A DNA stretch of 64,000 nt from Agrocybe praecox (taxonomy: Eukaryota; Basidiomycota; Agaricomycetes; Agaricales; Agrocybaceae). Location: assembly GCA_964017145.1 (NCBI GenBank), contig OZ024844.1, forward strand, positions 2,356,001 through 2,420,000. Reading direction: 5' to 3'. Both the position numbers and the translations under genes were made by a program. Of the stretch, positions 1 to 19,851 are shown in pieces. Under the pieces are notes generated by a model that saw nothing but the letters and a program-made list of their open reading frames with translations, did no database searches and had not been told where the DNA came from. The first letter of the stretch is position 1. The number at the start of each line of letters is the position of its first letter.

Positions 1-2855
<2,855 letters not shown>

Positions 2856-3493
2856 AGTTTCGTGTTCGTGGTGAAGACAGAGGATGTGACAGGCCACACT
2901 AGGGTTACAGTAACAAGTTAGACATTTATTACGTAATTAACATGTGACCCGGTAATTGTAGGTCGGTGTTCTTACGGCAACTAAGCCGGTTGTTTGGTTG
3001 CAAGGGAGCGGATGTGGGTCATTAAGTCCTTTGTACACGGAAAGGGAGAATTCTAAGCGGGAATAGGCAGGGTAAACTGCTGGAAAGAGCAAGAAAGTAA
3101 CGCGCTTTATTTGTCTTATCAATCGGGCATGACCGAGGCAGCAAAATAGAGGGATAAAATTAATTATTGATAGAAACAAGATGCCGGAGGTTTGTACTCT
3201 TTCTCTCTTTTGCCACCATCTTCTCTGCCATCCTCTGCCCTCGTTCCTCTTCCTCCTTCATTCTGCCTCCGTGAGCCCAAATATTCTCCTTTCTTTCTTG
3301 ACGGTTGCTGGTTACAAGCCATCTCTTTCACACACCGGCATTTCTCTCTCCATTGTTTGATCACCGTCCCAAATCGATTGAAAACCGGAATATAACCACC
3401 AACGATGATGGATCCACAAATGGACTCTCTAAATGATTCCAAGTCCGGGTATAAGCCTTGTAAACTGCATTTCAACTCCTCTCTTGCTCATTT
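2856..3493. promoter_or_regulatory. Shared divergent 5' region of CEF1 and the Zn2Cys6 factor
   Basis: This 638-bp gap separates two start codons on opposite strands and must hold both promoters and 5'UTRs. It has a pyrimidine-rich stretch (about 3,195-3,345) before the transcription factor start, common in fungal 5'UTRs. I see no convincing coding exon; the short ORFs here lack family resemblance. No specific binding site is claimed. Confidence 0.5.
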
Positions 3494-6400
3494 ATGTCAT
3501 CCAGCTCGAAGCCGCCCGTCGTGAGAGGTGCCCGTGCATGCACTGTTTGTCGCAATGCAAAGGTGCCTTATTGTGACCATATGTGGAATAAGCCCCGTAC
3601 TCATCGCCCCTGTACATTAGATGAAATGCGTCGGCGCGGAAGACGGCCAGAAGCAATGCCAACGTTGCAAACGTGCTAACGTCGAGTTAGAACCCTTCTA
3701 CGTCTGCTAATTTATATATCTTACTCTGTTCTATAGATGTGTTTTTGAAAAGCACAGGCGAGGTCGCAAACCTGGCTCCAAGTATGCATCTTATCTCGTA
3801 AAACACTGTCATCGGTACTGACAGTCCATACCGATAGATTATCCGAGGCTTCGAAGATGCTCCGCCGGCTGGAAAAGGGCCTCAACTCGGCGAAAATGAA
3901 GTCACAGTCTTCAGACACTGCATCTCCTTATCACACCGACGACTTTCATGGTTCATCTAATCCTGATGGACATTATCCTTCTTCTCGCTCCCGGGATCAG
4001 TCATATAGTTCTTCAGGCACCCATTTTCCCAAGCACGAACTCCCACCTCCTACTATTCCTCCTTACCAGAATACAGACATGTACGCAACCTCCAGTACAG
4101 GGTCTCGTAATGTGGAAATGGACGACGATGAAGAAGACATGGACAGAAATGAAGAGGCATTCTTCCCCGCAAAATTGATTCGCATGGAAAACCAGCGAAA
4201 TTCCTTCTTTAGGACCATTCTCAATCCAGAGGAAGCACCGGCAGCTGCTCCCCAGCGAAACGCATCGTACACTCCCCCTCAAAATACACCGGTCGTCACT
4301 CCCGGCCTTCATGATCCTGTTTCCGCTGGTATCGTCTCCGAAGAGGATGCGAAGACTCTTTTTGACGCGCTCTTTTTACGTCTCAATCCTTTCGTGAATC
4401 TTTTTGATCCAGCCCTCCACACTGTTGATTATGTTCGGTCCAAATGTCCATTCTTGTTTACCACTCTTATCATGGCTGGATGCAAATTTTTCAAAGCTGA
4501 AAAGTTCAAGGAGTGCCAAAAGCTCGCAAACGAATTCGCAGTGCGTGCTTTTGCGGAGTCTTGGAAGCGTGTCGAGGTCGTACAAGCTTTTGCTTGTCTT
4601 ACATACTGGAAAGATCCAGATGACACCGTCAGTCTTTATCTATTGATTAAAACGAATAGTAGTCTGATTGGATCATCTATAGAGGACGTGGACATTTATT
4701 GGCTATGTATGTGAAATTTTGATGGTCTAATTTTTTTCTTCTGACTATTTTTTCCCTTCTAGGCATGTCGCATGGCCATCGAATTGGGTCTCAACCGATA
4801 TGTCCCTGTACCCCCTGCACATGAAACCGAGTTCCAGAGGTTGGAAAGGCGTAACAGGGAGCGCACATATCTTATCTTGTTCGTTCATGATCGTAGTTTA
4901 AGCATGCAGACCGGTAGGAATTGGATGCTCCCAGAAGATGATCTTGTCAGAAATTCCATGGCATGGCACACTACTGGCGTCTCTTCGGTACGTGCCGAAG
5001 ACACGGTGGTCGCTGCGTTCGTGTCGCTGCGTCGAATCGCGGTTAGTAAAACAACTATCGCTTTCCCGTGAAATCCATTGTTGATATTAGGCATATTTCA
5101 GGCGGAAACGACAGATATCTTCAATTCTTCAAAAGGTTCATTGTCAAACAATAATTCTGACATCAACTATGAAGTTGTTCTCTCCAACTGCAACGCTCGG
5201 CTTACCCAGTGGGATGACACTTGGCGACAGGAAATGGAGAAAGGTCAGTCCAAAGCTTCAATTTGGTTTGCTTCTACCAAACTTATGTGATGCTCGGTAG
5301 CTGGAGGAGGGAAATTCCACCTTTCATTCCTTACATTCTTTCGATTACACGTCAGACTTTTCTTGAATAGTTTCGGATTGCAACCTTCTATGATACCCGT
5401 ATGTCCTTTTAATCGGCGTCTTGTTAGTATGACCGCTAACGCAAAGACATAATTACAGGGTAGCCGACATCCTCCAAGCTTACAGGCCCTTTCTACATGT
5501 TGTACCAGTGCGTTAGACTCCTTACGTATCGTTTCACAGGATTTCCACGAAATACATGTACTAGTGAGTGTTCATTGTCCTTCTTATCCTTCATTTCCGA
5601 GTGTAAATGCATATCTGATGTTTTCATGTACACAGCGATACGGTCAGGATTCTATCACTGTCATGACAGCGTACTCGGCAGTATTCCTCCTAAAGGTCAG
5701 CTTTGGTGTCTTAGCTACTTTGTCTAATCCCTTAATTTACTGACATGTGTATAGCTTTTGCGGGTACCGACAACCGGTAATCATCTAGGTCCTAGCACGG
5801 CGAATGAAATACACACCCTCATATCCAAAACTGCCGATTCTTACCAAGAAGCTTCTTCGACCACCCATTCTCCGGTGTCTATATCTGCGTCATACCATGC
5901 CCGATTCCTCCGCAGCCTAGTCGCCAATGATATATTTAAGGCTCAGCGAGGCGAACGGGACAGGTTTGACAACAATAATATGCCGATTGATCCCCGACTA
6001 GAAGGTGAGAGGAGCCCATGTGGGACAATCGGTGTATTAAATGAGTGACATTCAATTTTAACCCATCCCTGCACGACAGGTTCTCCGACATCTCAAAGCC
6101 AGGCTTCCCCAACTCAGGCCGCCTATCCACGTCAGGTGCCCCGTGTACAGGAACAGCAGCAGTCTTTCCATTTCCCTGCGTCCCCGCATCTCCCGGCGCA
6201 TCCTCCACCGTCAAATCACGAGCAAGACTATCATCATATGGAGATACAGAAGAGGAATGCATCTGCGCAAGGCCCTGTCAATGGCTCAGTGAACAATAAT
6301 TATTCTAATGGCTACGTCCCAGCGATTCCTCACTCTTCAGAGCTCGACGCACACTATTGGAAGAACATGTTTATCGAACTAGGGTTTGGAGAAACTGGTG

Positions 6401-6609
6401 ATCCTAACATGCCTAATCCTGTCCCAAATAACATGCCACGGACAATACAAGCCCAATACATGGAACAGTCTCCGCACCACCACCATCAACAACAGCATAA
6501 TCACACACCCCACCACAATCACAACATGATACCCTCTTTTAATTATGGAGTCGGTATGGGCACTATGCACAACCCGACGACATCCCCTCACCCCACATAT
6601 GGTCATTAA
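3494..6609 (+). CDS. Zn(II)2Cys6 fungal-specific transcription factor
   Basis: A nuclear DNA-binding regulator of the Gal4-type class. Exon 1 starts at 3494. After splicing introns of about 60 and 60 bp the N-terminus shows a binuclear zinc cluster with spacing C-x2-C-x6-C-x9-C-x2-C-x6-C (begins ACTVCRNAK; second half QCQRCKRANVEC), then a basic linker KHRRGRKPGSK and a short coiled coil (MLRRLEKGLNSAK) at 3,857-3,895. The middle is low-complexity and Ser/Pro-rich with an acidic patch. A fungal transcription factor middle-homology domain follows (NPFVNLFDPALHTVDY at about 4,385; MAIELGLNRYVP at about 4,772). The C-terminus is rich in His, Asn and Pro and ends at TAA 6607-6609. The target pathway cannot be read from the sequence. 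The exon structure between 5,290 and 5,760 is uncertain. Confidence 0.88.
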
Positions 6610-6816
6610 GAGATTACCATCAAAGTCTTTCGTTTTTCTTTGTTTTGTTTTCTTGTTCATGGTTTTTTTGTTTGTTTTGAAAGTTCAGATTCGTTCATCG
6701 CCCGAGAAAAGTGTAATGTTTTGTTGCGTAGTAGTAGTCATACTCTGTTAGTAGAACCGGTTTCTTTTCATCTCTTAGCATTGTGCATGTAATTACGAAA
6801 AAATGAATGATGATAT

Positions 6817-8290
6817 TTATGATGCGTCCTCTCCAATTGGGAAAATGAGGATATTGCGTCCAACAGCAGCTGCAATTCGTGGAATGCCATTCAGCGCTAG
6901 GAAGTCAAAATCGCGGATGAAGTGGGGCTTGGGTCGAAGGACGAGGGAGTTCGGGGGAGCCTGTGCATAGGCGTAATTGTGTACATGGAGCACAGCGCCC
7001 TTTGCAGGAGTTTGGGTTGATATTGCAAAGTAATCCGGGTGGGTCTGACACCAACTGTTTGTTTGTGGATATATAGTGAAATGCATACACGTTGAAGGGG
7101 GATATTGAGACGTACCGGAAAATCTGAGCACCTTCGGTAAAGGTGTTTCCTGTTACTGTTGTGCGCGGAAGTCCTCCTGCGAGCTTTGAAATATCCCACA
7201 CGGAGAATTTATTGCCGTAGACACCGCCAATTCTAAATAAAAAGGCGCGCGGGGGGGGGATATATATTCAAAAGACATAGAATAAAAGCACGAAACGTAA
7301 ACTCACAAGCTGGCAGGAGTATCTGCACGCCAGTCGATCGAAGAGGACCATTGCATCTTTTGGTTTATGCAAGCGGCAGCGAGAGCGGAAGGTTCGATGA
7401 GCTCGATGAGGCTGGAGTGGCGCATGCTGCCTTCTTCTGCTTCGTCGGGGTCGGTGCGCCAGTCGGTGAGGAAGACGGAGCCGCGGCAGTCGGAGACGAT
7501 GAAGTCTTTTGCGGTGGATGGGTGGCTGCGGATGCTGTTGAGGGGGTAAGGGAAGGGAATGACGTAGGCGGTGGGTTGGGGGCGGGAGGAGAGTGAGGGG
7601 GACATTTCAAAGTCGGGATATGGGCTGCGAGAGGATGTGCCTGCGCCTGCTGGTGCGGAGGGTATGTCGATGGTAGGGTATAGATCCCATACCATCATCA
7701 TTTTGTCATCTGTTGTGTAGAGTTCAGTTGTGGATTTGTGGGCGATGAACAATCGAGGCGATACCAGAAACTGTCGCGACATAACGCGCGCTATCGTCGC
7801 CAAAGCCACCGCAAAACACCATGTCGGTGATCTTTCCATGGTGCCCGCTGAGTCCCCCACCAAAGGGGAAGATGTACTCGGAGTCTTTGGGGGATTTGGT
7901 GAGCAGGTGGAGGCCGAAATCGGCGGTGGCAGCGACGAGTCTGCCGCCATATGAGCCAGTGTTGAATGTTGATATATGATAAAACAAGGGTTGGACTCAC
8001 TCAATGATCCAGTTTTCATTTTTTGAAGGTGATACGGTATGTGAGGACCATGCGAGAGCCGTTATTCGCGTCCCAACGCGAAAAGACGCGATGCATTCGC
8101 AAGAAGAATCGGACTAGAGGGACTGGAGTATAGTAAGTATTATTGGTAGGATATAATCTGGACTTGCGACTTGGATGACTTGAACAGAATTCTCTCCTCC
8201 GATGGCAATCAAATCTGCTGCTTCTGGGTACCGACATGGACGAAGACAGAATATTTCAGAGAGATGTTCATATTGAAGATCGACTGGCAT
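6817..8290 (-). CDS. NUP37: WD40 nucleoporin, Nup37-like
   Basis: Predicted WD40 propeller protein of the Y (Nup107-160) complex, a scaffold of the nuclear pore. I choose the ATG at 8290 because it opens MPVDLQYEHLSE and reads into AADLIAIGGENSVQVIQV, an N-terminal blade. Blades seen in order are FRVGTRITALAWSS, SGHHGKITDMVFCGG with SDDKMMMVWDLYP, KDFIVSDCRGSVFLTDW, YGNKFSVWDISK and a final NGIPRIAAAVGRNILIFP. The order GTRIxxLAWS, GHxxxIxxxVF, SDDxxxxVWxL and xxFxVWDI matches what I know of vertebrate Nup37. Length after splicing is about 400 residues. It could be another WD40 protein, as the family is large, but the spacing of these motifs favours Nup37. The gene ends at TAA 6817-6819, convergent with the transcription factor 207 bp away. 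Confidence 0.72.
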
Positions 8291-8544
8291 ATTATTTGTA
8301 TGAGGTAAAGGGGGGTTCCAGTGGTTTGAGTGTGTGAATTTGGGAATTGTTTATTATAACTTTCCATGCCATCATCACCTAGAAAAGGCCCAAATCCCTG
8401 GCTGTTACTAGGGCTCTCCGTATCCTCTTTTGCTGCATTCTTTTTCGTTATCAAGCATAGAGAACAGACACACCCTGCTTCTCTCCAACCTCGTCAGGCA
8501 GAAAACCCTCTTATACCTGTTCGACACAAAGGCTCCAAAGAGTA
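8291..8544. promoter_or_regulatory. Divergent promoter between NUP37-like and UMP-CMP kinase genes
   Basis: Both flanking genes start outward from this 254-bp interval, so it is a shared promoter region by position. No specific site was recognised. Confidence 0.45.
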
Positions 8545-9466
<922 letters not shown>

Positions 9467-9470
9467 ATGT

Positions 9471-10502
9471 CTATGTATAAACGGAAAAGGGATGATCGTG
9501 AAGAATGGAAGTAGTGGCTTTGCCTTGAGTTGGTATTTCAAAAATGGTACCGTCCGCGCAAAGGAGATGAGCGTCTTTATCTTGAGGGTCTGGAATCCAC
9601 TCCCAACCAGCACAGCGGATGTACTCGACAACGGATGGTCCTTGTTGACCTGTTTCGTCGATGGTGCCATCTGGACGATAAGTGAATTGGATGTGAGCAC
9701 CGTCTGCGTAGGCGCCTATAAGAGTCTTCCAAGTGATGGGGACAAAGTCAGCTGGAGAATCTGGCGAAATGGTGGGATGACGTAGTGGCCGGATGATGAG
9801 GAGATCGCATGTATTAGGGGAGGAGATATCGCGGGCGAGAGGAGAGATCCTAAAGGTGGGCTCGAGACGATCTACATTTACTGTGGAAAGGAAATAGACA
9901 AATGGACCGTCGAGAGAGTTGTTTGGATGGGGTACAAAAGACTTTGAGATTGGGTCGTAGATTTGGATATCACCGTGGAGCTTGACGGTAGCATTGTACC
10001 AATTCTTTGCGTTCTGCTCTGCAGCGATCTTGAAACGCTCGAGACCTGGATGAGAAGCTCTAAGAGCCTCCGAGTGGTGAAGGATGGAGGCGTGGAGAGA
10101 GGTAGAGACGACGACGGTCGACAAGATAGGCTTATCTATGGCAGTGATTGCAGTGGACGCGAGAGAGAGGGGAACTGGGACTGATTTGTTGAGATATCCA
10201 TTGAGGGATTTCAACTTGTCATCCTTGTAGTCGCAGAGAGATGAGTAGAGGGCATTTGCAGTTCCGCAGGGGAAAAGAATGAATTGCAAAGGGTGCGGAT
10301 AGACGGCGTTGATTATTTCGTGCATTGTGCCATCGCCTGAAGCGACGAGTGCTGTTTGAGCATCGTTGACAATGGAATATTGCTGTGTGTATAAATAATA
10401 GTCAAAGGTGAGACGCGGAAGGACGTGCTGCTCGAAATCCGAGCGGGCTGTTTTCTGACCGCAGACTGGGTTGATGACTGCAACCAACATGTTCTCCGCC
10501 AT
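9471..10502 (-). CDS. Diacylglycerol-kinase-fold lipid kinase (sphingoid long-chain base kinase-like)
   Basis: An intronless protein with the DAG kinase catalytic domain, probably phosphorylating a sphingoid base or related lipid. Seen directly: AVINPVCGQKTA near the N-terminus (first nucleotide-binding loop), VASGDGTMHEIINAV (the conserved GDGT loop), and LFPCGTANAL (the third conserved loop). A beta-rich C-terminal domain follows, with the family-like segment DLLIIRPLRHP and a late AGWEWIPD. An upstream in-frame Met at 10550 would give 359 residues, but starts at 10502 or 10490 place the first motif close to the N-terminus as in relatives; I give 10502. These starts overlap the start of the PhoD-like gene on the other strand. 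Substrate specificity is inference. The stop is at 9471-9473. Confidence 0.85.
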   Translation of the reverse strand: MAENMLVAVINPVCGQKTARSDFEQHVLPRLTFDYYLYTQQYSIVNDAQTALVASGDGTMHEIINAVYPHPLQFILFPCGTANALYSSLCDYKDDKLKSLNGYLNKSVPVPLSLASTAITAIDKPILSTVVVSTSLHASILHHSEALRASHPGLERFKIAAEQNAKNWYNATVKLHGDIQIYDPISKSFVPHPNNSLDGPFVYFLSTVNVDRLEPTFRISPLARDISSPNTCDLLIIRPLRHPTISPDSPADFVPITWKTLIGAYADGAHIQFTYRPDGTIDETGQQGPSVVEYIRCAGWEWIPDPQDKDAHLLCADGTIFEIPTQGKATTSILHDHPFSVYT

Positions 10503-12609
10503 TTGCTCATCTCTCTTTCGTCTCTTGTCTTTTGTTTTTCTGAGAATCATACCAACACGCCTCGCTGTTCCTCTTCTTCCTCCTCTTTACTTTCTTCACA
10601 TCTTCTTGTCTCGACCATCTCCCACAACCACAAATTGGGCTGAAAAGGGAGCCACTCCGCCGCCGCCTCCTCGTCAAAAGAATCCCCTCGCCGTTCTTCT
10701 CTTTTCTCTTCCTTCTCCTTCTCGCTTTCTCACATGGTCCAACATTGCCATCAACACCACTCTCCTCGTAGCTTCCATAGACCTTCTTGCAACTCCCTTC
10801 TTTGATGCCGCCCATGACGTAGTCTTCACCCGTCTCGGCGCCGTCTATCCAGACAGCGTAAAAATCCTCGCTCGTTATCCCAACCAACCACAATTCTCCC
10901 TTCTCTACCGTGAATTCAACGACTCTGCTGCTGTTTGGAAACAGGGCCCTACTTTTCATCTAAAACACGAGTCTGATTGGGTGGACACCGTTACTCTCAA
11001 CAATCTATGGCCGAGCACCAGTTACGAATGTTCGTTTGCATTTTCATCTCATCTACCTCTTTTCAGCTCATATTCGCTCTAGATGTATTTGCATACAAGA
11101 ATAAAACCATAATGCCCTATCCAACCCACCCTATCCATTTCCGCACCTTCCCTGACCCTGATCTTCATTCTCCCAGTCATTTCAGCTTTGTCGCAACTTC
11201 CTGCATAACCCCAAATTTCCCATACCAGGGTCCCCTCCATAAACATACAATGACCGGCTTTGACCAAATGGCAGACTATTTGGAACAAAAACCAGTTGAA
11301 TTCATGATGTTTCTGGGTGATTTTATCTATGCCGATGTCCCCGCATATATTGGCGACGATCAGGAAGCTTATAGACGTTTGTATCGTCGCAATTATCAAA
11401 GCCCCAGTTTCAAGAAGGTTTACGAACGACTACGTACGTCTTACCCCTTCTTCTCTTGTTGTTATACATTATGACCATCTTTACAGCCATCTTCCACGCG
11501 TACGACGACCACGAGGTATGTTTTTTCAATTCACTACCTTGTACGCAACTGATCCCTTTTAGTTTATCAATAATTATATAGGCGATTCTTTGGACCTACC
11601 ACCTTTTGCTAATGCTTCTAGCGCTTATGATCTATACGCCGCCAATGCCAATTACGACTCTATACAACCAGGCCAGAATTACTACGATTTCCAGCATGGG
11701 GATACAGCCTTTTTCGTCATGGACACTCGTCGCTACCGCTCGGCACTTGCTGACCAGTCAGATGAGACTTATCGCACCATGCTAGGTGACCGTCAACTGA
11801 CCGCTCTCTACGATTGGCTTCACAAAGTAGTCAACCCCATGTCCATACTCAACTGATGCTGACTTTTGCGTGTTACAGGTAAACGAAACGTCTCCATTCA
11901 AGTTTATCATATCCTCTGTCCCATTTACGTCTCTCTGGACCCACGATGCGCAGATCGACTCGTGGGCAGGTTATGCCGTTGAAAAAGCCGCGCTTCTCGA
12001 TGCTCTTCACACCGTTCCCAACGTCATCATCATCTCTGGTGACAGACATGAGTTTGCTGCTATAGAATTTTCCTCCAGCGACCCTGAACACCATGTCGTT
12101 CGTGAATTCTCGACGAGCCCGTTGAACATGTTTTATATCCCGTACATACATACGCTCCGTCCTGAGAGCCAGAGCTCTTTCACGAGGAATGTCACTGTGC
12201 AGGTGAATGGCACTGTAGAAGTCGAGCAGGAAGAGGTGCCGTATGAAAAGACGATCAAGTATATCCCGCATGGGAATACTAAATGGTATGTTTTTTTGGC
12301 TGTGTTCTGTTTATTGTAGATTTTGAATTGTTTCTTGCAGGTCGACGTTCGAGGTTGATACGACGGATATCAACAAACCAATCCTCCGTCTGGAAACAGT
12401 TATCGGTGGCAAGCCAGTGTATCAGTCAGTTGTTTTTTATTTGGTTTCCACTTTCATAGCTCATGTAGCTCTGTTTTTTTTTTACCAGCCTCGAAATCAC
12501 TGGGACACCGACCAAGCCTCCTAACCATGCAAGCCTCGGATCTTTGGTCACTACCAACGTTAAAGATTTGTTCAATAAGATTGGTCTCAAACCAGCTAGA
12601 TGGTTTTGA
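10489..12609 (+). CDS. PhoD-like metallophosphatase with N-terminal membrane segments
   Basis: A member of the PhoD-type alkaline phosphatase / calcineurin-like fold family. The first exon encodes a very hydrophobic N-terminus (two likely membrane segments, about residues 5-40 and 75-100), suggesting anchoring in the secretory system. Conserved metal-site motifs follow in order: ATSCITPNFPY, FLGDFIYADVP (about 11,310), YDDHEF spanning the intron near 11,515, FFVMDTRRYR (about 11,710), SGDRHEF (about 12,035) and a late REFSTSPLNMF. Several N-x-S/T sites fit a lumenal domain. The protein ends KPARWF before TGA at 12607-12609. Exon 1 probably ends near 11,029 and exon 2 begins near 11,082. The ATG at 10489 pairs almost exactly with the ATG of the opposite gene; an in-frame ATG at 10471 is also possible. 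The substrate is not known. Confidence 0.88.
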
Positions 12610-12682
12610 TAATATGTAGATATTTCTAGATGTACAGCCGCCTGTGTTTTTTTGTTGTTGTGATATATGTATGTAATAAATG

Positions 12683-16660
<3,978 letters not shown>

Positions 16661-16890
16661 AGAAGATTATAAAAGAGGAACTGGAAGAGAATGTGGACTC
16701 GAAGTTAGGCGCGCTCCCTCAGGCCTCAGGAGTTACTATTTACGGGTCAACCGGTAAATATTACCGGGTCCGGCAATGATGATATCACCAACATCAATAT
16801 GGATTTAGATCTTGGTGAGTCGTGACCGGTTGACCGCTATAACTTCCATTTCATTACGACTCACTGGAGGATACTTCGCAACTTGTACCA
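16661..16890. promoter_or_regulatory. Divergent promoter between PEX6 and phosphoglucomutase
   Basis: A 230-bp interval between outward-facing start codons. By position it serves both genes; no specific factor site is claimed. Confidence 0.45.
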
Positions 16891-19834
16891 ATGGCGGCAG
16901 AACCAACCTTGAAAGATCTAGTGGACGACTGGCTCCGATTGGATCCTGTAAAAACCTTGCGCCATTATCATGTTGAGTATCACTGATTCATGAATCGTGA
17001 TTTTATCAGAATTCTGCTACCCGGGATGAAATACAAGTGCTTTGGAACCAAGAAAACTACGAAGAATTGGAGAAACGCCTAAGGTATACTACTGAGAATT
17101 TTAGCTGCCATCGAATCGGATAATTACAAGGTTTAGGAATCGTATCGAATTTGGAACAGCTGGTGAGTTCGCTCTAGTACTCTTCACTGCCCACTTGGTT
17201 TTATTTTTAACGACTGTAAAATATAGGACTACGAGGTAAAATGGAAGCTGGTTGGTCCCGTATGAATGGTATGTTGCAGGTTTACTTGATGACTTTTGAC
17301 TCGAAGTGATGATTCCTAAAGATTTAATTGTTATTCAAACATCTCAGGTTTGATTTTCCCTGTATATGTATGACCCCTTGTGCCCGTGACTCAGTTTATC
17401 TAGGGTCTATCGGAATATGTGCTGGAGCATGTCGAAGGCGCAAAGGATCGTGGCCTTGTCGTAGGATACGACCATCGACACCATTCGGAACATTGGGCAC
17501 AACTGACTGCCCAAGCTTTTGTGACGAAAGGCATCAAGGTTTATCTTCTGAAAGGTTTCAATCACACCCCGATGTGAGTTTGATTTAATTGTGGTCCCGG
17601 AAACTGCTAAAGCTCAGGCAGGGTTCCATTTGGTGTGAAAACCTTGAATGCAGCTTGCGGAGTGATGATAACAGGTAATTCAGACATTTTCCTGGACATC
17701 AATTCCAGCAATAATAGACAATCTCTTAATAGCCAGTCACAATCCCAAGGTAGACGATTAGCAGATTTTCAACGATGGCTTTCTCATATTTGTTGAAACT
17801 AGCAAGATAACGGATACAAAGTAAGTTATATTTCAGGTTTTTATGTGTTTGACCATCTCGCCAATCACCTCTCAAGGTTTACTGGGAGAACGCGGTTCAG
17901 GTACTAATTCATCTGCGGTTGCATCAATAGACCAGCTAAATGTTGTTGTAGATCATTTCACCCCATGATAAGGGTATTTCCGATGCGATTAGGCTTGGGA
18001 TCAACAAAAAGTCCCCTTCAAATGAAAAACATACGGAGCTCTCTGATTTAATAATTGACCGTACTGAGGAACTACGGGCGGCCTATTTCAACTATTTGAA
18101 GAGCCTTACAACGAATATGTATGTAATACAAAATTTCTGTGGTAGACGTTGATACCTAATTCTTTGTAGCCAACGCAACAAAGATTCAACAATCAAATTT
18201 GTGAACACTTCCATGCATGGTGTAGGTGATCCGTTTGTAAAAGGAGCATTTTCAGTTGCAGGATTTCAGTCGTACATACCAGTCAAAGAGCAGCAAGTCG
18301 CGGATCCGGAATTTCCTACCGTTAAATTTCCCAATCCAGAAGAAAAAGGTCAGAAAACATTCGCCTTGACTCACTTGTTCTAATCTGTCGCTCTCTCTTC
18401 TAGGTGCCCTTGTAAGCGTTTGCCATAGTCTGTTGAACAATTCAGAACCATGATGGAATAGGACCTGGCCCTTGCAACGGCGAAGCTGCAAAACGCAGAT
18501 TATGTTTTGGCTCAGGATCCAGATGCTGACCGATTCACCGCTGCTGAAAAAAGGCATGTAAGAAAGACTTGAATGATATAGAACGCATGCTAAAAGTAGA
18601 TGAAGGCCTAGTGGTGAATGGGTTCTATTCACAGGCGATCAATTAGGAACATTGTTTGCAAGTTTCGTCTTACAGAAATACAAGGCGTCAGGCAAACCCA
18701 TAGAGAATCTGGCAATGGTAGCCTCCACTGTCAGTTCTAAGATGCTCGAGTCTATGGCCACGGTAGAAGGGTTCAAGTTCGTGGAATGTCTCACCGGTAG
18801 GCCGATCGTTTTCCTAGGGAAGAAATTTTTTAATGGAATTTACAGGCTTCAAATTCATCGGAAACACGGCTCTTAACTTGGTTGCCGAAGGACTCGAAGT
18901 TCCCTTTGGTTACGAAGAGGCTATTGGTTACATGTTTGGCTCAGAAATTAGGGATAAAGACGGTGTTGCTGCCACAGTACGATCCTTATATACCCTTAGA
19001 CGTGCACATTCTCTGATTTTTCTAGGTTACTTTTACCGAACTTGTTGCTTCGCTTCGTGAACAAGGTAAAAGTGCTTATGACCATCTTCAAGAATTATAT
19101 CAAAAGTTCGTTTTATTTCTTCTTCGGACAAATATTTATACTTATCACGGTCGATGTTTACCAAGATATGGATACTTTGAGGTATGAATTGTCGTGGATC
19201 TAGTTTGCTCATTGCTTCCAACATTTTCCCAGACAAGAAATGGCTATTTTACTTGCAACGACCCCGACATTACAAACAGTATATTCGCTCGCCTACGCAG
19301 TTACGACGTAAGATTTCATTGCTAGGTGGTGTTCGAAGTATGCTACTTATGGTGTTATATTTGTCGCAGTCAAATGACAACTCGACACCAACTTATCCTA
19401 AGACCCTTGGAACGCTTAAAGTTATCAGGATCGTAGACCTGACAACGGGATATGATAGCGGGAACCAGCCGACTTATAAGCCTGTTTTGCCACTTTCCTC
19501 GGGACATATGATTCAGATCAGAGCCAGGAGGACGTCTTCAGGAGCAAATTTGGTATTGACATTAAGGTAAATCCTTCATCGTGTGATTATAAGTCAATTA
19601 TTAATTCTTCTATCAAATTATTCCAGGACGAGTGGTACAGAACCAAAGGTATGTCTAGCATACTTGTGACATATAAATATATGATTAGATTTCCTAACCC
19701 TTTTCCAGATCAAATATTACCTGGAGGGCAGCGGAAACGATGCCCAGCAAGTTGCTGAAGTACTGTCGTTGGCTGTGGCCGATATATCTGCAAATTGGAT
19801 GCAGGCGAGCAAGTACAAATTGACCATGGCGTAG
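16891..19834 (+). CDS. Phosphoglucomutase / phosphopentomutase, PGM2-type
   Basis: Interconverts sugar 1-phosphates and higher-position phosphates (ribose-1-P/ribose-5-P or glucose-1-P/glucose-6-P), linking nucleoside salvage to the pentose phosphate pathway. The start at 16891 opens MAAEPTLKDLVDDWLRLDP. Exons then give IEFGTAGLRGKMEAGWSRMN, VVGYDHRHHSEH, the catalytic phosphoserine loop TASHNPK (split by introns near 17,675 and 17,735) with DNGYKVYW, the metal loop DPDADRF (about 18,510), the sugar-ring loop GYEEAIGYMFG (about 18,920) and a C-terminal phosphate-binding region RTSGTEPK near 19,630. The IEFGTAGLRG and DPDADR loops are those of the PGM2/phosphopentomutase subgroup, which I prefer over the classical PGM1 group. 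More than a dozen short introns are present. It ends KLTMA before TAG 19832-19834, only 17 bp from the convergent gene's stop. Confidence 0.9.
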
Positions 19835-19851
19835 TAATTATATCGGGAAAA

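Noticed and set aside
2937..3475. Short minus-strand frames in the CEF1 upstream region
   Set aside because: No family resemblance, low-complexity purine-rich sequence, and located where both promoters must be.
7351..7596. Plus-strand open frame over the Nup37-like gene
   Set aside because: It is antisense to WD40 blade coding sequence and shows only GC-driven Gly/Ala/Val richness.
10507..10959. 150-residue minus-strand frame inside the PhoD-like first exon
   Set aside because: Antisense of a recognisable exon, Lys/Arg-rich by composition, no domain.
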